Source of the DNA: CALBPI01 sp039033695
Lineage (GTDB): Bacteria > Pseudomonadota > Gammaproteobacteria > Steroidobacterales > Woeseiaceae
NCBI GenBank assembly: GCA_039033695.1
Contig: JBCCCC010000139.1
Coordinates: 1 to 8,463, forward strand
Direction: 5' to 3'
Length of the DNA stretch: 8,463 nucleotides
Notes under the pieces: generated by a model
Seen by the model: only the letters and a program-made list of their open reading frames with translations
Database searches by the model: none
Told to the model about the DNA's origin: nothing
Shown here: piece after piece, positions 1-6,353 of the stretch
Position numbering within the stretch: position 1 is the first letter of the stretch
How the letters are laid out: the number at the start of each line of letters is the position of its first letter
Program-made: the position numbers and the translations under genes

Positions 1-744
1 CAGACCGTGCTGGTCGTGTTTCTGCTGGGGGCAGTTGTCACGCGCTCCGCTGGCTGTGTCGTGAACGACCTGGCTGACCGAAGACTGGATGCTGAAGTAC
101 GGCGTACACGCGGGCGCCCACTGGCCACCGGTGAAATCGGCACCGTCGAGGCGATCGCCGTCTTTGTGGGTCTGGGCTTTATTGCGATCGGGCTTGTCGC
201 AATGCTCAACCCACTGACACAGGTATTGGCGGCATGTGCCGTGGTTCTCATGGTCATCTACCCATTCATGAAACGCATCCTGTCCGTGCCACAACTTATT
301 CTGGGCATTGCGTTTGCAACTGCTATTCCTATGGCCTTCGCTGCCCAAACCAGCGAAATTCCGGCGGTTAGTTGGCTGCTGTTTGCGATAACCGTGGTGT
401 GGGCTGTCATCTACGACACGATGTACGCAATGTGTGATCGAGAGGACGATCTCGTCGCCGGCATTCGTTCCAGCGCGATTCTGTTCGGCGACGCCGACAG
501 ATTTGTGATCGGTGCGCTGCAATTACTCATGCTGACTGGGCTGCTGATGCTGGGCTTGCGACTCGAGTTTGGCGGCTGGTACTACCTGGCAATTGCTGGC
601 GTCGCGTGCCTGATGCTGTATCACCAGCACTTGATTCGGGATCGCGAAGCGGATGCGAGTTTCCAGGCTTTCTTGCACAACCAGTACATCGGCGTAGTGG
701 TGTTTGCGGGCATTGCGCTGGACTATTTGTACCGCGCGGCTTAG
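1..744 (+). CDS. ubiA: 4-hydroxybenzoate polyprenyltransferase UbiA, 3' part
   Basis: The gene is cut by the left edge; 247 codons remain of a family usually near 290, so roughly 45-50 residues are missing. UbiA is an integral membrane enzyme that attaches the polyprenyl tail to 4-hydroxybenzoate in ubiquinone synthesis. Both Asp-rich prenyl-diphosphate/Mg2+ motifs are visible: NDLADRRLD at 64-90 followed by an RTRGRPLATG stretch, and YDTMYAMCDREDD at 412-450. The second motif, with its YAMxDREDD form, identifies UbiA rather than the related heme O synthase CtaB/CyoE, which matters beside an oxidase locus. The rest is a series of hydrophobic helices. The TAG stop overlaps the stop codon of the convergent comF gene. 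The family call is firm; the exact tail length used cannot be read from the sequence. Confidence 0.93.
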   Translation, partial: QTVLVVFLLGAVVTRSAGCVVNDLADRRLDAEVRRTRGRPLATGEIGTVEAIAVFVGLGFIAIGLVAMLNPLTQVLAACAVVLMVIYPFMKRILSVPQLILGIAFATAIPMAFAAQTSEIPAVSWLLFAITVVWAVIYDTMYAMCDREDDLVAGIRSSAILFGDADRFVIGALQLLMLTGLLMLGLRLEFGGWYYLAIAGVACLMLYHQHLIRDREADASFQAFLHNQYIGVVVFAGIALDYLYRAA

Positions 745-1436
745 CTCACCACCCGCGCCAGCACAACAGCGTGCACGGCGCGAGCTCCCGCGCGCCGCAG
801 CACCCTTGCACAGGCGTCGAGTGTGGCGCCGGTCGTCATGACATCGTCAAACACCCAGACATCGCAGCCCTGCACGCGAGACCGGACATACAGGCTGCTG
901 GCCAGGTTGGACCGGCGCGCATCGCGCCCAAGCCCCGCTTGCGGTCTTGTAGCCACTGGCTTGGTCAGCAGGTTGCGCCGCGAACGCAGTGCTGTCTGCG
1001 GCACAACGCTTCGCAGTAGTAGCTCAGCCTGATTGAAGCCGCGCGAGCGCTGGCGCGCCGCGTGCATCGGCACCGCAACGGCCAACCCGTGGGCTTGCTG
1101 AAGACGCGGCACGACCCGCTGCATTAGCAGAGCCAACGCTGGCAGTAGTGTCAGGTCCGGGCGGTACTTGAAGCTTCCTAGCATCGCATCAAGCGGATAC
1201 TCGTAACGACATGCAGACACGACGGACTCGAAAGCATGTGGATTGACCAGGCAATGGCCGCAGACTGCCGCAGGTCTGGCTAGCGGCCGGGCGCATGCGG
1301 CGCAGCAGTTGGCATTGGACGAGACGTCGGCGTAGCACAGGTCGCAAAGCGGCGCTGACGATGTCATGCCGCACATGCCACACTCGCGCGGTGCGACAGC
1401 GGCAAGCGCGTTCACTATTCGTGAAAGGGAGCGCAT
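741..1436 (-). CDS. comF: ComF family phosphoribosyltransferase-like protein
   Basis: A 231-residue protein, normal for ComF/GntX proteins. Eight cysteines in CxxC pairs form two likely zinc sites (C19/C22, C31/C34 and C45/C48, C59/C62). A GSFKYR segment near residue 90, typical of the family, follows. The C-terminal type I phosphoribosyltransferase domain carries the PRPP-loop motif VFDDVMTTGAT at residues 195-205 with the acidic pair D197/D198. ComF supports DNA uptake in competent bacteria; many Gram-negative homologues are conserved without a proven role, so the substrate is unknown. The frame stays open 59 codons upstream, but only the ATG at 1436 gives a family-like N-terminus and an end outside the neighbouring gene. 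The TAA stop overlaps the ubiA stop, and transcription diverges from the BioC-like gene. Confidence 0.9.
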   Translation of the reverse strand: MRSLSRIVNALAAVAPRECGMCGMTSSAPLCDLCYADVSSNANCCAACARPLARPAAVCGHCLVNPHAFESVVSACRYEYPLDAMLGSFKYRPDLTLLPALALLMQRVVPRLQQAHGLAVAVPMHAARQRSRGFNQAELLLRSVVPQTALRSRRNLLTKPVATRPQAGLGRDARRSNLASSLYVRSRVQGCDVWVFDDVMTTGATLDACARVLRRAGARAVHAVVLARVVS

Positions 1437-1526
1437 ACGCCTGATTGTTACAAGCTGAGACAACAGTTGATGGGTGCATTTGCACGCGATTACCCGAATA
1501 ATGTGCCCAAACACGCGCCGAACGAC

Positions 1527-2390
1527 ATGATGCTGCACGATACGACTCCTGACCTTCAGCGCCGCCTTGACCGCGCCGCTACCAACTATGACGCCGCCGC
1601 GTTCTTGCAACAACGCGCCGCTACGGAGATGCTCGATCGGCTCGATCTGACAAAGCTCGATCCCGCGTTGATTGTGGACCTCGGTGCCACAACAGGTTTC
1701 GCGACTCGGGCGCTTAGTGAGCGTTACCCGTCAGCACGCGTGGTCGGGGTGGACAGCAATGCGGCATTGTTGCGAGCAGGCGGACTGCTGCCATCGCGCT
1801 GGGCATTACGCGCGCCGAAGGTCTTGCCGTTGGTTGCCAGTGGAACTGCATTGCCATTTCGAGATAACAGTGTCGATCTGGTCTTCAGCAACCTGTGGCT
1901 GCCACGCTTTGGCGAACCTGACACGGTCTTCGGCGAGATCAGCCGGGTGCTGAAGACGGGTGGCAGTTTCGTATTCTCGTCGCTGGGGCCGGCAACGCTG
2001 GCCGAATTGCGATCGGCGTGGCAAACCTGCGACGATGCGCCTCACGTTAGCGCTTTTCTGGATATGCATGACGTTGGCGATGCGCTTGGCCGCGCAGGCT
2101 TTGCGGAACCCGTGCTCGACGTCGAGATGCTGACCGTCAGCTACGAAACTACCACCAGCTTATGGCAGGACCTATCGGGCATCGGCGCGCGCAATACACT
2201 GCCGGACCGCCACCGGGCATTGACGGGTAAACAACGATTCGCTGCGATGCGCCAAGCGCTCGAGGGCACCGATGGCAGCTTCAAGATCAGTGTCGAACTG
2301 GTGTTTGGGCAGTGCTGGGGTGGCAGGCGGCGCGAAAGCGCATCTCAAGTGACGATCTCGCCTGCCAGCATCGGATTTCGGAAGCGCTAA
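1527..2390 (+). CDS. bioC: BioC-like malonyl-ACP O-methyltransferase (divergent)
   Basis: A class I SAM-dependent methyltransferase of about 287 residues. BioC methylates malonyl-ACP so that fatty-acid synthesis can build the pimeloyl chain of biotin. BioC-like features are the N-terminal DRAATNYDAAAFLQ, the SNLW...VFGEISRVLKTGG...LGPATLAELRSAW block, the MHDVGDALGRAGFAEPVLD block, and the C-terminal IGARN...R..ALTGKQRFAAM and VELVFGQCWGG. Unusually, SAM motif I reads DLGATTG (residues 51-57) with Thr55 where the family has the central Gly, and the usual adenine-contacting Asp of the A-D-A-x-x-LP motif is Ser105. The acidic residue after strand 2 (D76) is kept. I chose ATG 1527 because it puts about 12 residues before the conserved Arg-Ala-Ala region; ATG 1530 or upstream starts at 1467/1470 are possible. 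No other biotin gene is in view, so a paralogue with another substrate is possible. Confidence 0.78.
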   Translation: MMLHDTTPDLQRRLDRAATNYDAAAFLQQRAATEMLDRLDLTKLDPALIVDLGATTGFATRALSERYPSARVVGVDSNAALLRAGGLLPSRWALRAPKVLPLVASGTALPFRDNSVDLVFSNLWLPRFGEPDTVFGEISRVLKTGGSFVFSSLGPATLAELRSAWQTCDDAPHVSAFLDMHDVGDALGRAGFAEPVLDVEMLTVSYETTTSLWQDLSGIGARNTLPDRHRALTGKQRFAAMRQALEGTDGSFKISVELVFGQCWGGRRRESASQVTISPASIGFRKR

Positions 2391-2501
2391 ACCACGCCAA
2401 ACCGACAAAATTCGACGCGATGTATACGTGGGTCTACGAATTGCATCGTATTGGGGTGAGGACTAGTCTTAAGGTCTCGGCTAGCGCCATTGGAACCACC
2501 T

Positions 2502-2978
2502 ATGCATCGCTTTGATCTGTGCGCAAACTGCTCGCTCTCGGCGAACCAGGCAATCGCCCTGTTTGCCGGCATTGCCGGGATTAGTCTGGCGTTTGCCGGC
2601 GTGTTCGTGAGCATGGGCTACTGGCCTGTGCTGCCATTTGCGGGTATGGAGCTGGCGGTACTCGGCTGGGCACTGCGGGCCAGCTGGCGCCGGGGTCAGG
2701 ACCGCGAGCGCATTATTATCGATTCAAGCGATATAACGATCTGCCGCTGGCGCTACGAGGACGAGACGCCAACCACGACACGTTTGCCGCGCGAATGGAC
2801 TCAAGTACAGATTATCGAACGTAATGATGCGGCTCGAAAGCCCCAACTGGCTTTTGGACGCGGGGGACGTTGGTGGGTATTCGGCCAATTTCTGGTAGAG
2901 CAGGAAAAACGCGCGTTGAAGCGGCGTATCGGCCAAGTACTTCGACAAACCAGTCATGTGCCAGTTAACGATAACTAG
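2502..2978 (+). CDS. DUF2244 family integral membrane protein
   Basis: A 158-residue protein of unknown function. The N-terminus has the family-like NCSLSANQA stretch, then two close transmembrane helices around residues 16-62. These bracket the conserved turn GYWPVLPFAGMEL seen in DUF2244 proteins. The remainder is a soluble, probably cytoplasmic, basic domain rich in Arg and Trp (WRYEDE, GRGGRWWVFG). A TTG codon at 2490 could extend it by four residues, but ATG 2502 is preferred; neither has a strong ribosome site (a weak TGGAA precedes the ATG). It lies 111 bp after the BioC-like gene and 163 bp before coxB, in the same direction. DUF2244 genes are often found next to aa3 oxidase genes (family knowledge, recalled), which suggests but does not prove a link to respiration. 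Confidence 0.85.
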   Translation: MHRFDLCANCSLSANQAIALFAGIAGISLAFAGVFVSMGYWPVLPFAGMELAVLGWALRASWRRGQDRERIIIDSSDITICRWRYEDETPTTTRLPREWTQVQIIERNDAARKPQLAFGRGGRWWVFGQFLVEQEKRALKRRIGQVLRQTSHVPVNDN

Positions 2979-3023
2979 ACAGCGCAAACCATTGGCAACA
3001 AAGAGAACCAAGTCTCCAATTTC

Positions 3024-3043
3024 CCGCCTTGAGGCGGTACAAT
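3024..3043 (+). promoter_or_regulatory. Candidate promoter/operator of the cox operon
   Basis: In the 163-bp gap before coxB there is a perfect 5-bp inverted repeat, CCGCC-TTGA-GGCGG (3024-3037), directly abutting TACAAT (3038-3043), which matches the -10 consensus at five of six positions. No convincing -35 box lies 16-18 bp upstream. The palindrome would sit between -10 and -35, a position suited to a regulator. There is no following T-run, so it is not a terminator of the DUF2244 gene. If used, it gives a leader of roughly 90 nt. The rest of the gap shows nothing else I can name. This is inference from motif likeness only. Confidence 0.4.
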
Positions 3044-3141
3044 AATGCGGCTGGAACCCAGCTTTACTTCAAATCGCCCGGCCCGGCATCACAACGCGGC
3101 CAGGCACCATGGTCTGAATGACAGATCGAGAAATGATATTC

Positions 3142-3966
3142 ATGGATATTAAACGCAAAATTGCTGCCATCTTCGTTGGCCTCTTATCAACGAATGTTGT
3201 GCTGGCCGACTGGGATCTCAACATGCGCGAGGGCGTGACCGCCATCAGCCGCGAGATCTATGGCCTGCACATGCTGATTTTTTACGTGTGCTGCGCCATT
3301 GGCGTGTTTGTTTTCGGCTGGATGATCGTTGCATTAGTAATGCATCGCAAGTCCAAAGGCGCCGTTGCTGCACAGTTCTCACACAGCACCAAAGCTGAGA
3401 TTATCTGGACGCTCATTCCAGCCGTGATCCTGATCGCGATGGCGGTGCCAGCCGCCAAAACCATGATCAAGGTTGAGGACGATCGCAACCCTGACATCAC
3501 GATCAAAGCCACGGGCTATCAATGGAAATGGAAGTACGAGTACATTGACGAGGGCGTCAGTTTTTATTCCAACCTCGCACGTACCAGCAACGATGCCAGG
3601 CGCCTGGGATCGGGAATCGACCCAAACTCGGTGCCTAACTACCTGCTGGAAGTCGACAACCATGTGGTGGTACCCGTCAACAAAAAAGTACGGGTGCTGA
3701 TTACGTCCAACGACGTGATCCATGCTTGGTGGATGCCTGACTTCGCGATCAAGAAAGACGCCATCCCCGGCTACATCAACCAGGTTTGGTTTATCGCCGA
3801 AGAACCCGGTATTTATCGCGGCCAGTGCGCTGAGCTATGCGGCCAGGACCATGGCTTTATGCCGATTGTCGTCGAAGTGCTGGAAGAGGAGGCTTTCGAG
3901 GCGCGCATGGCCAGCCTCAAAGCAGAGTTTGGTACTGACGCGCCGAAATTGGCGGCGAGCCAGTAG
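3142..3966 (+). CDS. coxB: Cytochrome c oxidase subunit II, CuA-bearing (aa3 type)
   Basis: A 274-residue precursor of the subunit that takes electrons from cytochrome c through the binuclear CuA centre on the periplasmic side. Residues 1-22 look like a signal peptide (Lys/Arg start, hydrophobic core, VLA before DWDLNM). Two transmembrane helices follow, near residues 45-70 and 88-110, with the K-channel entry Glu in STKAEIIWT. The cupredoxin domain carries the aromatic GYQWKWKYEY stretch and all CuA ligands: H194, C229, E231 (carbonyl), C233, H237 and M240. The protein ends about 34 residues later without a cytochrome c domain, so this is aa3 rather than caa3. ATG 3142 has GAGAA nine bases upstream and gives a clean signal peptide; the in-frame ATGs at 3118 and 3133 would add acidic residues or lack a well-placed ribosome site. 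It is the first gene of the operon. Confidence 0.96.
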   Translation: MDIKRKIAAIFVGLLSTNVVLADWDLNMREGVTAISREIYGLHMLIFYVCCAIGVFVFGWMIVALVMHRKSKGAVAAQFSHSTKAEIIWTLIPAVILIAMAVPAAKTMIKVEDDRNPDITIKATGYQWKWKYEYIDEGVSFYSNLARTSNDARRLGSGIDPNSVPNYLLEVDNHVVVPVNKKVRVLITSNDVIHAWWMPDFAIKKDAIPGYINQVWFIAEEPGIYRGQCAELCGQDHGFMPIVVEVLEEEAFEARMASLKAEFGTDAPKLAASQ

Positions 3967-4002
3967 CGCACCGGCGAGTAACGACGACGAAGTTAACTAT
4001 TC

Positions 4003-4018
4003 GCGCTGATCACAGCGC
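4003..4018 (+). other. Short hairpin between coxB and ctaD
   Basis: A perfect 6-bp inverted repeat, GCGCTG-ATCA-CAGCGC, lies in the 75-bp spacer between coxB and ctaD, ending 23 bases before the ctaD start and 12 bases before its AGGAG ribosome site (4031-4035). No T-run follows, so it should not terminate transcription. It may help set the coxB/ctaD mRNA ratio or be a chance palindrome. Confidence 0.3.
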
Positions 4019-4041
4019 AAGACAAAATTCAGGAGCACGCA

Positions 4042-5634
4042 ATGAGTGCCGCAACAAGTAACGACGCAACACACGACGACCATCATGATCACGGACCCGA
4101 GCTGACGGGGATCAAGCGCTGGTTGTATACCACCAACCACAAGGACATCGGCACGATGTACCTGGTGTTCAGCCTGATCATGCTGTTCGTTGGCGGCGCC
4201 ATGGCTCTCGTTATCCGCACGGAGCTCGGCCAGCCGGGCATGCAGTTTGTGCAGCCGGGCTTTTACAATCAGATGGTGACAATGCATGCATTGATCATGA
4301 TTTTTGGCGCCGTCATGCCAGCGTTCGTTGGGCTTGCCAACTGGATGATTCCACTCATGGTGGGCGCGCCGGATATGGCCTTGCCACGCATGAACAACTG
4401 GTCTTTCTGGATTCTACCCGCGGCGTTCGGCATCTTGCTGGCCACGCTGTTTGTACCAGGCGGTGCTCCGGCTGGCGGCTGGACCATGTATCCACCGCTC
4501 GTGCTGCAGACGGGTGACGCGTTCCCCATGCTGATCTTCTCGGTTCACCTGATGGGCATTTCATCCATCATGGGTGCGATCAACATTATCGTGACCATCA
4601 TGAACATGCGTGCGCCCGGCATGACCTTGCTGAAAATGCCGCTGTTTGTTTGGACCTGGCTGATCACCGCGTACCTGCTTATTCTCGTGATGCCGGTACT
4701 TGCGGGCGCCGTGACCATGCTGCTGACCGATCAGTTCTTCGGCACCAGCTTCTTCCGTGCCGCCGGCGGTGGTGACCCCGTCATGTTCCAGCATATTTTC
4801 TGGTTCTTCGGGCACCCTGAGGTGTACATCATGATCTTGCCGGCATTCGGCATTGTTTCGGAGATCATTCCGACGTTCGCGCGTAAACCGTTGTTCGGTT
4901 ACTCATCGATGGTGTATGCAACGGCCAGTATTGCGTTTCTGTCGTTCATCGTCTGGGCGCACCACATGTTTACGGCAGGCATGCCGCTCACTGGCCAGCT
5001 GTTCTTTATGTTCACAACCATGCTGATTGCGGTGCCCACTGGCGTCAAAGTCTTCAACTGGGCAGCTACGATGTGGAAGGGATCGATGACATTCGAGACA
5101 CCCATGTTGTTTGCCGTGGCGTTTTTGTTCCTGTTCACGATCGGTGGTTTCTCGGGCCTGATGTTGGCTATCGTGCCAGCCGATTTCCAATACCATGACT
5201 CGTACTTTGTGGTTGCTCACTTCCACTACGTGCTTGTGCCTGGCGCGATCTTCGGCATCATCGCTGGCGTGTACTATTGGCTGCCGAAGTGGACCGGCCA
5301 CATGTACAACGAGTTTTTGGGCAAGACCCATTTCTGGCTGACGACGATCTTCGTCAACCTGACGTTCTTCCCGATGCACTTCCTTGGCCTTGCGGGTATG
5401 CCGCGGCGCATTCCAGATTACGCAACGCAGTTTGCCGACTTCAATATGATCGCCACGGTGGGCGCATTTGGGTTTGGCTTATCGCAGTTGCTGTTCGTCT
5501 GGGTCATCATTCAATGCGCGCGGGGCGGCAAGAAGGCAACGGCTGAGGTTTGGGAAAACCCGGTCGGTCTGGAGTGGACCGTCCCATCTCCCGCGCCGCA
5601 CCACACGTTCGATGAACCGCCGGTGGTCAAATGA
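4042..5634 (+). CDS. ctaD: Cytochrome c oxidase subunit I, A1-type heme-copper oxidase
   Basis: The 530-residue catalytic subunit, which reduces O2 to water and pumps protons across the inner membrane. Twelve hydrophobic helices are expected, and the length is typical. Heme a ligands are H82 and H395, and the heme a3 ligand is H393 (AHFHYV). CuB ligands are H258, H307 and H308, with Y262 in GHPEVY for the His-Tyr crosslink. The D-channel residues N100, D111, N118 and E260 and the K-channel K336 (PTGVKVFNW) are present, so this is a complete A1-family proton pump. The cytoplasmic N-terminus is rich in His and Asp (HDDHHDHGPE). AGGAG at 4031-4035 sits six bases before the ATG, the best ribosome site in the window. 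The TGA stop overlaps the ATG of the following small ORF (ATGA at 5631-5634), which suggests translational coupling. Confidence 0.98.
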   Translation: MSAATSNDATHDDHHDHGPELTGIKRWLYTTNHKDIGTMYLVFSLIMLFVGGAMALVIRTELGQPGMQFVQPGFYNQMVTMHALIMIFGAVMPAFVGLANWMIPLMVGAPDMALPRMNNWSFWILPAAFGILLATLFVPGGAPAGGWTMYPPLVLQTGDAFPMLIFSVHLMGISSIMGAINIIVTIMNMRAPGMTLLKMPLFVWTWLITAYLLILVMPVLAGAVTMLLTDQFFGTSFFRAAGGGDPVMFQHIFWFFGHPEVYIMILPAFGIVSEIIPTFARKPLFGYSSMVYATASIAFLSFIVWAHHMFTAGMPLTGQLFFMFTTMLIAVPTGVKVFNWAATMWKGSMTFETPMLFAVAFLFLFTIGGFSGLMLAIVPADFQYHDSYFVVAHFHYVLVPGAIFGIIAGVYYWLPKWTGHMYNEFLGKTHFWLTTIFVNLTFFPMHFLGLAGMPRRIPDYATQFADFNMIATVGAFGFGLSQLLFVWVIIQCARGGKKATAEVWENPVGLEWTVPSPAPHHTFDEPPVVK

Positions 5635-5780
5635 CGGATGTCATCACAATGAGCGACAAGCACAACGACGAGCAAAAACGCACCGTCCGGCGCAATATGC
5701 TGGTGTTGATCGTGGTCGCGTTCGCGGTCTACGGCGGCTTTATCGCGGCCAGCGTGCTGCGCAGCCAGGCCGGAGTCTGA
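5631..5780 (+). CDS. Small single-pass membrane protein, probable oxidase small assembly protein
   Basis: A 49-codon ORF starting in the ATGA overlap with ctaD and ending four bases before ctaG. The first 22 residues are charged and hydrophilic (SDKHNDEQKRTVRRN). One transmembrane helix follows, about residues 23-43 (MLVLIVVAFAVYGGFIAASVL), with a short LRSQAGV tail. This layout, with an EQKRxxRRN stretch before a helix containing GGFIA, resembles the 30-45 residue 'cytochrome oxidase small assembly protein' annotated at the same place in betaproteobacterial cox operons. ATG 5649 would give 43 residues and is an alternative start. Position and membrane type suggest help in subunit I or CuB maturation, but no catalytic or metal-binding residue is visible, so the function is inferred from context. 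Confidence 0.75.
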   Translation: MTDVITMSDKHNDEQKRTVRRNMLVLIVVAFAVYGGFIAASVLRSQAGV

Positions 5781-5784
5781 CGCC

Positions 5785-6309
5785 GTGCAAACGGATCGCT
5801 GGCTTTCGTTGAAACTCGTTGTGCTTTCGGTCGGTGCGTTCGCATTTGCGTTCTCGCTGGTACCGCTCTATGACGTCTTTTGCGATCTGACTGGCTTCGG
5901 CGGTCGCACGAATGAGGCGCCGGTCATGGTCACAGAGCAAGTCGATGAGAGTCGAACGGTGACCATTCAGTTCACGACGACGGTCAACGAATCGGCACCG
6001 TACGCGTTCCACTCCGAGGTGCGCAGCATTCAAGTGCAACCGGGCAAACTCTACGATGCCAATTTCATCGCCAGCAATTTGACCGATGGTGCCAGGGTCG
6101 GCCAGGCGATCCCAAGCGTCTATCCGAACAAGGCTGCAGCCTTCCTGCGCAAGACCGAGTGTTTCTGCTTTAACAATCAGCCTTTTGACGGCGGCGAAAC
6201 CAAGGAAATGCCCGTGCGTTTTCTCGTCGATCGCAGTCTGCCCGACTACATCGACACCATTACACTGTCTTATACCTTTTATAATATTGAAGCGACGGCC
6301 GCACGCTAG
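5785..6309 (+). CDS. ctaG: Cytochrome c oxidase copper chaperone CtaG/Cox11
   Basis: A 174-residue protein that delivers copper to the CuB site of subunit I. One N-terminal membrane anchor spans residues 9-26, followed by the conserved PLYDVFCDLTGFGG with C33. The periplasmic immunoglobulin-like domain follows and carries the copper-binding CFC pair C126/C128 in KTECFCFNNQPF. The conserved V.F.VD..LP segment and a Thr/Tyr-rich C-terminal strand (TITLSYTFY) complete the family pattern, and the length is typical. It begins with GTG at 5785; GGAG at 5772-5775 lies nine bases upstream, inside the end of the small ORF, and no nearby ATG preserves the membrane anchor. It sits tightly between the small membrane ORF and ctaE, in the standard operon position for this assembly factor. 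Confidence 0.96.
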   Translation: MQTDRWLSLKLVVLSVGAFAFAFSLVPLYDVFCDLTGFGGRTNEAPVMVTEQVDESRTVTIQFTTTVNESAPYAFHSEVRSIQVQPGKLYDANFIASNLTDGARVGQAIPSVYPNKAAAFLRKTECFCFNNQPFDGGETKEMPVRFLVDRSLPDYIDTITLSYTFYNIEATAAR

Positions 6310-6353
6310 CGAGGGCGTGGCCAGCGCATACACTTTAACTGGGGATGCCTGAT

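Noticed and set aside
1..744. Heme O synthase (CtaB/CyoE) instead of UbiA, given the oxidase context
   Set aside because: The second Asp motif has the UbiA form YDTMYAMCDREDD.
776..797. GC-rich hairpin CGGCGCG / CGCGCCG near the ubiA-comF junction as a terminator
   Set aside because: It has no T-run on either strand and lies inside the comF coding region, where GC-rich Ala/Arg codons easily form such stems.
2441..2469. TTGCAT-17 bp-TAGTCT as promoter for the DUF2244 gene
   Set aside because: Each hexamer matches the consensus at only three of six positions; too weak to list.
3045..3152. 35-codon ORF with two His-His pairs in the coxB leader, overlapping the coxB start, with GAGG ten bases upstream
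   Set aside because: Its ATG would lie at or before the likely transcription start if TACAAT 3038-3043 is the -10 box, and the peptide has no recognisable feature; most likely chance.
3142..3966. caa3-type subunit II with fused cytochrome c
   Set aside because: The protein ends about 34 residues after the CuA ligands, and no CxxCH motif is present.
4903..5379. 158-codon open frame on the minus strand inside ctaD
   Set aside because: It is antisense to fully conserved oxidase sequence; the His/Arg/Gln-rich product is the usual reverse of membrane-protein codons.
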